Source of the DNA: CAZZEX01 sp964653285 | GTDB taxonomy: Bacteria; Chloroflexota; Anaerolineae; B4-G1 | Assembly: GCA_964653285.1 (NCBI GenBank) | Contig: CAZZEX010000046.1 | Span: forward strand, 1-35,285 | Length of the DNA: 35,285 nucleotides | Direction: 5' to 3' | In this document: piece after piece, positions 1 through 6,276 of the stretch | Numbering within the stretch: position 1 is the first letter of the stretch | Layout of the letters: each line of letters begins with the position of its first letter | Notes under the pieces: model-generated | The model's input: only the letters and a program-made list of their open reading frames with translations | Databases searched by the model: none | What the model was told of the DNA's origin: nothing | Position numbers and translations under genes: made by a program

Positions 1-159
1 TTGAGCAGATGCGAGTATTGCTGCCCAAGGGCCAGTGGAAACACAGAACCGCAGAAGAAGGACTCGTCGTTCGCCCGAAGCGTGAGGAATGAGCGGAAGC
101 GAGTATCTCTGAAGAGCCCGGTGCGGGAAATATGAGTTGTAACGAGAACGGAACAGGTC

Positions 160-411
160 ATGGAAGTTAGGTCAAGGATAAAGAAGTGCTACACTAAAGT
201 AAGTATCCGCAGCCAGAAAAGCGATTTTGCCTATTGGCAAACACAACCCTATCAGGTTCGCCTGGCAGCCCTGGAGCAAATCCGGCAGGAATATCATCGG
301 TGGCGGTACGGTGCTGAACCAAGACTTCAGAGAGTTTATACAATCGTTAAAATGGAAAAGAAGGCGGCAGGGCGATTGCAGGATTTAGCGGACTTGGAGA
401 ATTTGGAATGA
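160..411 (+). CDS. Small protein of nucleotidyltransferase modules, 3' end fused to a deletion scar
   Basis: This 83-residue frame has a conserved-looking core (about residues 20-62, from SDFAYWQ through YGAEPRLQRVYTIVK). I associate that core with short proteins encoded just upstream of AbiEii-like/DUF6036-like nucleotidyltransferases, recalled from family appearance rather than a search. The last ~20 residues (KKAAGRLQDLADLENLE) instead look like the C-terminal tail of the nucleotidyltransferase itself. The original gene probably ended soon after YTIVK, and an internal deletion in the downstream gene fused the two pieces. The start at 160 has no strong ribosome binding site. Composition is less GC-rich than the metabolic genes that follow, as expected for mobile defence DNA. 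It may still be expressed, but its function is unknown. Confidence 0.5.
   Translation: MEVRSRIKKCYTKVSIRSQKSDFAYWQTQPYQVRLAALEQIRQEYHRWRYGAEPRLQRVYTIVKMEKKAAGRLQDLADLENLE
311..411 (+). pseudogene. Scar of an AbiEii-like nucleotidyltransferase (N- and C-terminal ends only)
   Basis: From a GTG at 311 the sequence reads (V)LNQDFREFIQSLK, which resembles the start of AbiEii/DUF6036-type nucleotidyltransferases. That frame is lost near 350-358. A different frame then gives KKAAGRLQDLADLENLE to a stop at 411, resembling the end of the same family. The body of the protein, including the nucleotidyltransferase GSxxxxDxD core, is absent. The simplest reading is an internal deletion that left about 13 N-terminal and 17 C-terminal codons out of frame with each other. 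The gene is dead. Family identity is inferred from terminal motifs only. Confidence 0.45.
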
Positions 412-471
412 CACGTTGTGGGTGGCGGGGCTGCCTGATAAGTCGCTGTGTGAGAGGCAGTTCGTGTTCGC

Positions 472-500
472 TTGACAACTCAGGCGAAGTGTTGTACAGT
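472..500 (+). promoter_or_regulatory. Sigma-70-type promoter of the antitoxin-toxin operon
   Basis: TTGACA (472-477) and TACAGT (495-500) are separated by 17 bp, close to consensus. The antitoxin start codon lies 31 bp beyond the -10 box, preceded by a GGAGG ribosome binding site at about 522-527. Confidence 0.75.
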
Positions 501-511
501 ATCGCTGTACA
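493..511 (+). promoter_or_regulatory. Inverted-repeat operator over the -10 box
   Basis: TGTACAG (493-499), a 5-bp centre TATCG, and CTGTACA (505-511) form a perfect inverted repeat that overlaps the -10 element. Phd/YefM antitoxins autoregulate by binding palindromes of this kind at their own promoter, and this is the obvious candidate site. Binding itself is inferred. Confidence 0.65.
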
Positions 512-531
512 TATACCCTCTTGGAGGTACT

Positions 532-828
532 ATGCCAATTCAAACAACCTATACACAGGCACGCGCAAACCTGGCCTCACTTTGGGATGAAGTCACGGCT
601 AATCGAGAAGTCGTAATCATTGAGCGGCGTGGCGCGGAGGCTGTCGCTCTCATCTCGGCCGCTGAACTGGCCGGCTTGATGGAAACTGCCTATCTGTTGA
701 GGTCGCCTAAGAACGCAGAACGTCTGTTGAGTGCATTGGGGCGGGCACAACGAAAAGAAGGTGCTCCTCAGACTATAGATGAATTGAGAGAAGAGGTCGG
801 CCTTGATGAAACCACGCCAGAAGGGTAG
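532..828 (+). CDS. Phd/YefM-family antitoxin
   Basis: This 98-residue protein begins MPIQTTYTQARANLASLWDEV and continues with EVVIIERRG and VALISAAELAGL, the typical N-terminal DNA-binding and dimerisation fold of YefM/Phd antitoxins. The C-terminal ~35 residues are acidic and variable and would wrap around the toxin. The start at 532 is chosen because it follows a GGAGG site and lies downstream of the promoter and operator; an in-frame upstream start at 472 falls inside the -35 box. The toxin gene overlaps its end by 23 bp, giving translational coupling. It should neutralise YoeB and, with it, repress the operon. Confidence 0.85.
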   Translation: MPIQTTYTQARANLASLWDEVTANREVVIIERRGAEAVALISAAELAGLMETAYLLRSPKNAERLLSALGRAQRKEGAPQTIDELREEVGLDETTPEG

Positions 829-1099
829 AACCGATAGAACCCGGCGTGAGGCAGTCTTTCACCCCGAGTTTCTGGAGGATCTACGGTACTGGGTCAAAAC
901 TGATCGAAAGATAGCCTTGCGTGCCCTGAGCATAGTAGAAGACATTCTGCGTGACCCATTCAAGGGAATAGGAAAGCCGGAGCCGCTGAAGTATCTCGCC
1001 GCGGGTGTGTGGTCTCGGCGATTGACACAAGAACATCGTATCGTGTATCTGGTAGGCCAAGACAGGGTGGATTTTCTTCAGGCACGCTATCACTACTAG
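806..1099 (+). CDS. yoeB: YoeB/Txe-family ribosome-dependent mRNA endonuclease toxin
   Basis: This 97-residue basic protein has the YoeB hallmark run: FHPEFLEDLRYW, then DPFKGIGKPEPLK, then WSRRLTQEHRIVYLV, ending in RYHY. In characterised YoeB proteins the Glu of KPEPL, the Arg of SRR, the His of EHR and the terminal His-Tyr are active-site residues, and all are present. YoeB cleaves mRNA in the ribosomal A site when freed from its YefM antitoxin. ATG 806 is preferred over the TTG at 803. The gene overlaps the antitoxin by 23 bp. The pair looks intact, unlike the neighbouring nucleotidyltransferase scar. Confidence 0.9.
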   Translation: MKPRQKGRTDRTRREAVFHPEFLEDLRYWVKTDRKIALRALSIVEDILRDPFKGIGKPEPLKYLAAGVWSRRLTQEHRIVYLVGQDRVDFLQARYHY

Positions 1100-1187
1100 G
1101 CTCACCATCACCTTGTTAGATCCTTTCCGACCAGATGGAGGACGTACCCATAGGCGGTTTGTAGTGCTACGAGGAAGGACGGAACCA

Positions 1188-1610
1188 ATGAACGAGACAC
1201 AATTTGAGCCCAAGATTCTGGCCTTCTGCTGCCGCCACTGCGCCTACACCGCCGCCGACCTGGCGGGGAGTATGCGCATCCAATATCCGCCCAGCGTGCG
1301 CATCATTGAGGTGCCCTGTTCAGGCCGGGTGGAGGTGACGGAGGTCCTCCACGCCTTTGAGCACGGCGTGGACGGCGTGATGGTGGCCGGCTGACTGGAG
1401 GGCGATTGCCATTACCTGGAAGGTAATATCAACGCGAAACGGAGATTAAAGTACGTCGCTGACCTGCTCGACCAGATTGGACTAGGGGGAGGGCGCGTCG
1501 CGATGGTGAACCTGTCCTCGGCGATGGGAGCGCAGTTTGCGGAGGTGGTGACGGAGATGACGGAGAAAGTGCGGGAGTTAGGACCCAACCCGCTGGGCAA
1601 TGAACAATGA
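1188..1610 (+). CDS. mvhD: MvhD/VhuD-type [2Fe-2S] subunit with predicted selenocysteine at TGA 1392-1394
   Basis: Translation from ATG 1188 gives FCCRHCAYTAADLAG, YPPSVRIIEVPCSGRVEV and GVDGVMVAG, then an in-frame TGA (codon 69). Without any frame change it continues LEGDCHYLEGNINAKRR to a TGA at 1608-1610. The MvhD family has Cys at this exact position (VAGC-x2-GDCHY), so the TGA replaces a conserved Cys, as in the selenoprotein VhuD of methanogens. The full product would be 140 residues, normal for MvhD. A hairpin at 1406-1432 fits a bacterial SECIS. MvhD passes electrons between a hydrogenase or other donor and HdrA. Here it heads a metV-metF-hdrCB cluster, as in the MetFV-Hdr-MvhD complexes of acetogens. 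A plain nonsense mutation is the alternative, but the conserved downstream half argues against it. The ribosome binding site is AGGAAGGA at about 1172. Confidence 0.88.
1406..1432 (+). promoter_or_regulatory. Candidate bacterial SECIS element
   Basis: ATTACC (1411-1416) pairs perfectly with GGTAAT (1422-1427) around the loop TGGAA. A lower TTG/CAA stem (1406-1408 with 1430-1432) is separated from it by a 2x2 internal loop. The apical loop starts 22 nt after the TGA and has G at its second position. Bacterial SECIS hairpins typically place the loop about 16-37 nt from the UGA with a G in the first two loop positions, so SelB recognition is plausible. Confidence 0.7.
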
Positions 1611-1681
1611 ATCGATGAACAATGACCGGTGAACAAAGCCGTTAGTCGCTGACCGCTAACTACTGACTGCTGACAGCTAAT
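1599..1681. repeat. Low-complexity STRR-like word repeats
   Basis: The gap between mvhD and metV consists of near-repeats of short words: ATGAACAATGA twice, then CGCTGACCGC, CTACTGACTG and CTGACAGCTAA. The last codons of mvhD (N-E-Q-stop) fall inside the array. Similar short tandem words occur elsewhere in the window, at 19206-19266 and 26046-26080. Confidence 0.5.
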
Positions 1682-1694
1682 TAAGGAGATTGTA

Positions 1695-2393
1695 ATGATT
1701 ATCGGTGAACAGAAACCACTTGCGGAAATCATGGAACTGCTGGGCGATGCCCGGAAGGTGCTGGTCGTGGGCTGCGGCACCTGCGTGACCGTCTGCTTCG
1801 CCGGCGGCGAGAAGGAGGTCGGTATCCTGGCCTCGGCACTGCGGATGATGAGCAAACTGGAGCACCACCCAATGGAGGTGGACGAGGTCACGGTGCAGCG
1901 GCAGTGCGAGTGGGAATACATTGACCCGCTGGGGGAGCGGCTGGAAGACGAAAGAGGCGAAAAAAGGTATGACGTCGTTCTCAGCATGGCTTGCGGCATC
2001 GGCGTGCAGGCGATGAACGAGCGCTTCCCCGACGTCATCACGCTGCCTGGGCTCAACACTGCCTTCATGGGCCTGCCGGTGGAGCAGGGGGTGTGGGAGG
2101 AACGATGCCAGGCCTGTGGCGACTGCATCCTGGGTCTCACCGCTGGCATCTGCCCCATCGCCCGCTGCGCCAAACAACTGCTCAATGGACCCTGTGGTGG
2201 CTCCCAGGATGGGAAGTGCGAAGTGGACCCTGACGTCCCCTGTGCCTGGCAACTGATCTGGGAGCGAGCGGTCAAACTGGGGAGGATGGATCAATTGCTG
2301 GAGATACAACCCCCTAAGGACTGGTCGAAGAGTCGTGATGGAGGCCAGCGCAAGATCGTGCGCGAGGACCTGCGGTTGGTGGAAGCAGAGTGA
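1695..2393 (+). CDS. metV: MetV, partner subunit of methylenetetrahydrofolate reductase
   Basis: This 232-residue Cys-rich protein has GCGTCVTVCFAGGEKEV (about residues 26-42) and a C-terminal stretch CQACGDCILGLTAGICPIARCAK, NGPCGG, GKCEVDPDVPCAW. These are the signature of MetV, the zinc/Fe-S partner of MetF in acetogens. In Moorella-type enzymes MetV links the flavoprotein MetF to HdrABC and MvhD, allowing reduction of methylene-THF with electrons from ferredoxin or NADH. The start at 1695 follows AAGGAG with 8-nt spacing. Eight bp separate it from metF. Gene order (mvhD-metV-metF-hdrCB) strongly supports the assignment. Confidence 0.9.
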   Translation: MIIGEQKPLAEIMELLGDARKVLVVGCGTCVTVCFAGGEKEVGILASALRMMSKLEHHPMEVDEVTVQRQCEWEYIDPLGERLEDERGEKRYDVVLSMACGIGVQAMNERFPDVITLPGLNTAFMGLPVEQGVWEERCQACGDCILGLTAGICPIARCAKQLLNGPCGGSQDGKCEVDPDVPCAWQLIWERAVKLGRMDQLLEIQPPKDWSKSRDGGQRKIVREDLRLVEAE

Positions 2394-2401
2394 GGTGAAT
2401 C

Positions 2402-3445
2402 ATGACAGAAGAAAGAACGAACCTAACACCGGCTCTTCAGGCCGGTGGGAACGGCTACAAGTCGGGCAGCAACCTGGAACGCATCCTGCGAGCAGGTCAC
2501 TTTGCGGTGACAGGGGAGTTGGGGCCGCCGCAGGGGGCCGACCCGGAGGTGATCCGCCGCAAGGCGCACCTCCTCAAGGACGTGGCGGACGCGGTCAACA
2601 TCACCGACAACCAGACCGCCATCGTCCGCATGTCCAGCATCGGTTCGGGGGTGCTGGTGATAGGCGAAGGGCTGGAGCCGGTGGTGCAGATGACCTGCCG
2701 AGACAGGAATCGGCTGGCGATTCAATCCGACCTCCTGGGAGCCTACGCGCTGGGAGTGCGCAACTTGCTGTGCCTGACCGGCGACCATCAGAGTTTCGGC
2801 AATCATCCCACGGCCAAGAATGTGCATGACCTGGACTCGATTCAATTGCTCTGCATGGTCAAAGATATGCGCGACGAGGCCCGTTTCCAGTGCGGGGATG
2901 AGATCAAGGCGCTGGCGCCTCGCTTCTTCATCGGCGCGGCCTCCAATCCCTTCGGTGATCCCTTCGAGTTCCGCCCCTACCGGCTGGCCAAGAAAGTGGC
3001 CGCCGGGGCTGACTTCATCCAGACCCAGTTAATCTACGACATCCCCCGCTTCCGCGAATTTATGAGACGAGTGGTGGACATGGGGCTGCACGAGAAGGTC
3101 TACATCCTGGCCGGCGTTGGTCCCCTCAAGTCCTCCGGCATGGCCCGTTACATGCGCGATCAGGTGCCGGGGATGATCGTGCGGGATGAGTACGTGGACC
3201 GGATGAAGGCGGCCATCAAGGGCATCCCCAAGGAGGAGAAGAAAGCCCGGCGGCAGGCCTGGCGGCAGGAGGGGATCAAGATCTGCATTGAGCAGATTCA
3301 GGAACTCCGCGAGATCGAGGGAGTGGCCGGCATACACATCATGGCCATCGAGTGGGAGGCGGCGGTACGGCCTATTGTCGAGGGAGCGGGGCTGCTGCCG
3401 CGCCCGACCCCCCCCGTCCCCCCCTCTAAGGGGGGAGGAGTGTGA
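2402..3445 (+). CDS. metF: Methylenetetrahydrofolate reductase (MetF)
   Basis: This 347-residue flavoprotein has a TIM-barrel fold. GELGPPQGADPEVI (about residues 38-51) carries the catalytic Glu region, NITDNQTAIVRMSSI follows, and LLCLTGDH is the characteristic MetF strand-loop. FIQTQLIYDIPRF and VYILAGVGPLKSSGMARYM also match. It reduces 5,10-methylene-THF to 5-methyl-THF in the methyl branch of the Wood-Ljungdahl pathway. The last residues (PTPPVPPSKGGGV) are odd for the family and are encoded by a C-run/G-run palindrome at 3418-3435, so the C-terminus appears to have been remodelled by repeat DNA. It is followed 1 bp later by the hdrCB start. Confidence 0.93.
   Translation: MTEERTNLTPALQAGGNGYKSGSNLERILRAGHFAVTGELGPPQGADPEVIRRKAHLLKDVADAVNITDNQTAIVRMSSIGSGVLVIGEGLEPVVQMTCRDRNRLAIQSDLLGAYALGVRNLLCLTGDHQSFGNHPTAKNVHDLDSIQLLCMVKDMRDEARFQCGDEIKALAPRFFIGAASNPFGDPFEFRPYRLAKKVAAGADFIQTQLIYDIPRFREFMRRVVDMGLHEKVYILAGVGPLKSSGMARYMRDQVPGMIVRDEYVDRMKAAIKGIPKEEKKARRQAWRQEGIKICIEQIQELREIEGVAGIHIMAIEWEAAVRPIVEGAGLLPRPTPPVPPSKGGGV
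3418..3438. repeat. C-run/G-run hairpin spanning the metF 3' end and the hdrCB ribosome binding site
   Basis: Seven C residues (3418-3424), the loop TCTAA and six G residues (3430-3435) form a 6-bp all-GC hairpin. The G arm continues as GAGGAG and provides the Shine-Dalgarno for the ATG at 3447. The hairpin could mask that site. It has the look of a dispersed intergenic palindrome. Confidence 0.55.
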
Positions 3446-3446
3446 G

Positions 3447-4664
3447 ATGGCGATCACGTTGAGCACCGACCTGGCGAAGTTTGTCCGCGAGGAGTGCGGC
3501 GAGAACGTCTATCTGTGCTACCAATGCGAGCGCTGTTCCTCGGGCTGCCCCACTGTCTCGGCGATGCGGTATCGCCCGGCTCAGATGATGCGCCTGGCGC
3601 AGTTTGGGCTGGGGGACCTGCTGGCTACTGATGCCAGTATCTGGCGCTGCGTGGGCTGCGACACGTGCACCGCCCACTGCCCCCACAACGTCAGTGTGCG
3701 CCGTCTGGTGGAGGTCATGCGCCAGAAGGTGATGCAGGGCTATCTGGCCCAGGGGCCGGACGCGTTGGACGGGGATGAGGCGCTGCGCCAGGGGGTGCGG
3801 GCCCTCGGCATGTTGGGCGAGCGCATCGGCACGTACTACAACGTCTCCGGCGAGGATAACGCTGCCCGCCTGGCCTGGACCGACAACCTGGCCCCTGAAA
3901 ATCGGCCGGAGGGATTAGTACGCGATACCGGGGCCGACTTGGCCTATTTCGTGGGCTGTGTCTCCGCCATGTTCCCCATGAGTTACGGCATTCCTCAGAG
4001 TTTCGCCACCGTGCTGAGCCGCGCTGGTGTCCGTTTCACGACCCTGGGCGACGACGAGCAGTGTTGTGGCTTCCCACTGATGATGGCTGGCCAGTTGAAG
4101 CAGGCGCGGGCGTTGATCCGCCACAACGTGGAGCAGATGCGAGCGCTGGGGATACCCCGCATGGTCACTACCTGTCCCTCTTGTTATCACATGTGGCATC
4201 ATACTTACCCCGAAGTCCTTGGCGAGCCGTTGGGCTTCGAGGTCGTGCATGCCGTGGAGGTGTTGCGTGACCTGGTGGCGGAGGGGCAGTTAGTGTTAAC
4301 GGAGCCCCGGCGCACGGGCGTGGTTACCTATCACGATCCGTGCGACCTGGGGCGCAAGAGCGGTATCTACGACGCGCCGCGTGAAGTCCTCCGCCAGGTG
4401 CCGGGCTATACCTTCGTCGAGATGCAGCAGTCACGGGAGCACGCGCTGTGTTGCGGTGGCGGCGGCAACCTGGAGACGTTCGACCCGGATCTGGTGCAGG
4501 ATGTGGCAGCGCGGCGCGTTGCTCAGGCGGCGGAGGTGGGCGCTACGGTCCTGGTCTCGGCCTGCCCCCAGTGCGTGCGCACCCTCTCCAAGGCGGCTCG
4601 CGCTCAGCGGGTGCGCATCCGGGTGCTGGATCTGACCCAGTTCGTCGAGATGGCGTTGGCGTGA
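3447..4664 (+). CDS. hdrCB: Fused HdrC-HdrB heterodisulfide-reductase-like Fe-S protein
   Basis: This 405-residue protein joins two subunits. The N-terminal HdrC-like part has two [4Fe-4S] motifs, CYQCERCSSGCP (residues 24-35) and CVGCDTCTAHCP (68-79). The C-terminal HdrB-like part has two CCG domains: CVSAMFP...CCGFP...CPSC, and CDLGRK...CCGGGG...CPQC. In HdrB these bind two non-cubane [4Fe-4S] clusters. The start at 3447 follows GGGGGGAGGAG. A longer in-frame start at 3288 would run through the metF C-terminus and is rejected. Next to metVF and mvhD, it is the expected Hdr module of a MetFV-Hdr-MvhD complex, moving electrons toward or from MetF. HdrA, the bifurcating flavin subunit, is not in the window. 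GlcF/LdhE-type CCG proteins are the main alternative. Confidence 0.88.
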   Translation: MAITLSTDLAKFVREECGENVYLCYQCERCSSGCPTVSAMRYRPAQMMRLAQFGLGDLLATDASIWRCVGCDTCTAHCPHNVSVRRLVEVMRQKVMQGYLAQGPDALDGDEALRQGVRALGMLGERIGTYYNVSGEDNAARLAWTDNLAPENRPEGLVRDTGADLAYFVGCVSAMFPMSYGIPQSFATVLSRAGVRFTTLGDDEQCCGFPLMMAGQLKQARALIRHNVEQMRALGIPRMVTTCPSCYHMWHHTYPEVLGEPLGFEVVHAVEVLRDLVAEGQLVLTEPRRTGVVTYHDPCDLGRKSGIYDAPREVLRQVPGYTFVEMQQSREHALCCGGGGNLETFDPDLVQDVAARRVAQAAEVGATVLVSACPQCVRTLSKAARAQRVRIRVLDLTQFVEMALA

Positions 4665-4685
4665 GAGTGGTGTCTGTGATACAAT
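4656..4685 (+). promoter_or_regulatory. Possible promoter for the Uma2 gene
   Basis: TTGGCG (4656-4661) and TACAAT (4680-4685) are 18 bp apart, 38 bp before the start of the Uma2 gene. It could give the accessory gene and cooC expression independent of the metVF genes. The -35 box is weak. Confidence 0.4.
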
Positions 4686-4723
4686 ACACCTCGTCAGACT
4701 AGATTGGTGATGGGAGGAGCATA

Positions 4724-5500
4724 ATGGCAGAGGTGAAGGAAGTGGCTGCAGTCGAATATGAGGCGCGACCTCGCGTCATGTTCCGGCCGCCTGTCTACTA
4801 CCCTGAATCGGATGGGAAGCCTATGGCCGAGACTGATAAGCGCATCAATCTGCTGATCTATCTGCGCGAGGCGTTGGCCGATTATTTCCGCGATGATCCT
4901 AATGTCTACGTCGCCGGCAATCTCTTCGTCTACTACCAGGAGGGGGATCCTACCAAGGTTGTCGCGCCGGACGTATTTGTCATCAAGGGGGTGGCGAAGC
5001 AGGATCGCCGCACCTACCAGGTGTGGAAAGAGGAGAAAGGGCCGGACGTGGTCTTCGAGTTAACCTCGCGGAGCACCCGGCAGGAAGACCTGGGGCCTAA
5101 GAAGGGCATCTACGAGATGCTGGGGGTGGAGGAGTACTTCATCTTCGACCCGCTGGGAGAGCACCTGGAGCCGCGACTGGTGGGCTTTCGGCTGGCGGAG
5201 TGGGGGTATCGGCACATCGAGGAGGAGCCGCTGGTGAGCCGCGTCCTGGGGCTGGAGTTGCGAGTGGAAGGGGAGACACTCCGGTTGGTTGACCCACAGA
5301 CGGGGGAAAAGTTGCTGGCGCCGCTGGAAGCGCAGGAGGCCCGTCGTCGGGCGGAGGCCCGGACAGCAGAGGAGACCGCAGCCCGCTATCGAGCAGAGCG
5401 GCGAGTGGCGGCGGAGTCTACAGCCCGTCAGCAGGCCGAGGCGGAACTGGAGCGGCTGCGGGCCGAACTGGCTCGCCTGCGTGGGGAAGCGACTAAATGA
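4724..5500 (+). CDS. Uma2-family (DUF820) PD-(D/E)xK nuclease-like protein with coiled-coil tail
   Basis: This 258-residue protein has VVAPDVFVI (about residue 83), VVFELTSRSTRQEDLGPKKGIYEMLGVEEYFIFDP (split here by function: the ELTS acidic residue and the following Lys) and FRLAEWGY. This is the Uma2 pattern, a restriction-endonuclease-like fold common in Chloroflexota and Cyanobacteria. The last ~60 residues (EAQEARRRAEARTAEETAARYRAERR and on) form an Ala/Glu/Arg-rich coiled coil, usual for the family. Function is unknown in general. It sits inside a metabolic operon and overlaps the cooC start by ATGA, so it may be carried there by transcriptional coupling. The start follows GGGAGGAG. Confidence 0.82.
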   Translation: MAEVKEVAAVEYEARPRVMFRPPVYYPESDGKPMAETDKRINLLIYLREALADYFRDDPNVYVAGNLFVYYQEGDPTKVVAPDVFVIKGVAKQDRRTYQVWKEEKGPDVVFELTSRSTRQEDLGPKKGIYEMLGVEEYFIFDPLGEHLEPRLVGFRLAEWGYRHIEEEPLVSRVLGLELRVEGETLRLVDPQTGEKLLAPLEAQEARRRAEARTAEETAARYRAERRVAAESTARQQAEAELERLRAELARLRGEATK

Positions 5501-6276
5501 CCCAGTTGAACAAAATCGCCATCAGTGGCAAAGGTGGGGTGGGCAAGACCACTCTCGCTGCGCTGTTGGCCCACATTTACGCAGAGTGGGACCGCAGTGT
5601 CATCGCCATTGACGCCGACCCGGTCGGTGGGTTGGCCGAGGCGTTAGGGTTTCCGCCTGACCTGGCCGCTCAGGTCACGCCGGTGGCCGGGATGGAGGAA
5701 CTGATTTACGAGCGCACGGGCGCAAAGCCCGGCACCCTCGGCGGCTTCTTCAAGATCAACCCTCGCGTGGACGACATCCCCGACCGTTTCAGCGTCTCCC
5801 ACCGAGGGATTCGTTTTCTCCGGCTGGGCACCATCGAATCCGGCGGTAGCGGCTGTATCTGCCCTGAGAGTGCGTTGCTCAGGGCGCTGGTTACTCACCT
5901 GCTGCTCTATCGCGACGAGATGCTAATTCTCGACATGGAGGCCGGGGTAGAGCACCTGGGCCGGGCAACGGCCCGGGCGGTGGATGCGTTCCTGGTCGTC
6001 GTCGAGCCGGGGCGGCGCAGCCTGGCCACGGCGGGGCGTATTCGCGAGTTGGCAGAGGACATCGGTATCAACCGCGTGTATGCGGTGGGCAACAAGGTAC
6101 GCGGCGAGAGCGATTGGGCTTTCATTCAGGCCAGCAGCCCCGTGCCAGTGCTGGGGTATCTCTCCACCAATCCTGAGTTGACTGAAGCGGACTTGCAGGG
6201 CGAGGGGATCTTCGACGCTGCTCCCAGGGCCGTTGAGGAGGCGCGGAAAATCGTGGCTACGCTGGAGGCGCTGTGA
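5497..6276 (+). CDS. cooC: CooC-type nickel-insertion ATPase for CO dehydrogenase
   Basis: This 259-residue MinD/ParA-superfamily ATPase has a deviant Walker A GKGGVGKTT (residues 11-19), IDADP (38-42), a CxC pair in GCICPE (C120, C122) and LDMEAGVEHLGRATA as the Walker B region. CooC dimers bind metal through this CxC and load nickel into the carbon monoxide dehydrogenase cluster. It starts inside the stop of the Uma2 gene (ATGA overlap) and its stop overlaps the start of the C39-like gene. CODH/ACS itself is outside the window, but the adjacent metVF genes support a Wood-Ljungdahl context. Confidence 0.88.
   Translation: MTQLNKIAISGKGGVGKTTLAALLAHIYAEWDRSVIAIDADPVGGLAEALGFPPDLAAQVTPVAGMEELIYERTGAKPGTLGGFFKINPRVDDIPDRFSVSHRGIRFLRLGTIESGGSGCICPESALLRALVTHLLLYRDEMLILDMEAGVEHLGRATARAVDAFLVVVEPGRRSLATAGRIRELAEDIGINRVYAVGNKVRGESDWAFIQASSPVPVLGYLSTNPELTEADLQGEGIFDAAPRAVEEARKIVATLEAL

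Noticed and set aside
1..159. Group II intron-like sequence (GAAGAGCCCGGTGCGGGAAA near 115-135)
   Set aside because: It recalls the 3' region of intron-encoded reverse transcriptases, but no pairing partner, domain V or maturase frame is visible, so it is not called.
1412..2309. Minus-strand frames opposite metV
   Set aside because: No homology signal. metV on the plus strand is unambiguous and the frame also crosses the mvhD 3' half.
3288..3446. Longer start for the HdrC-HdrB protein
   Set aside because: It would translate the metF C-terminus in a second frame. ATG 3447 has a strong ribosome binding site and matches the HdrC N-terminus.
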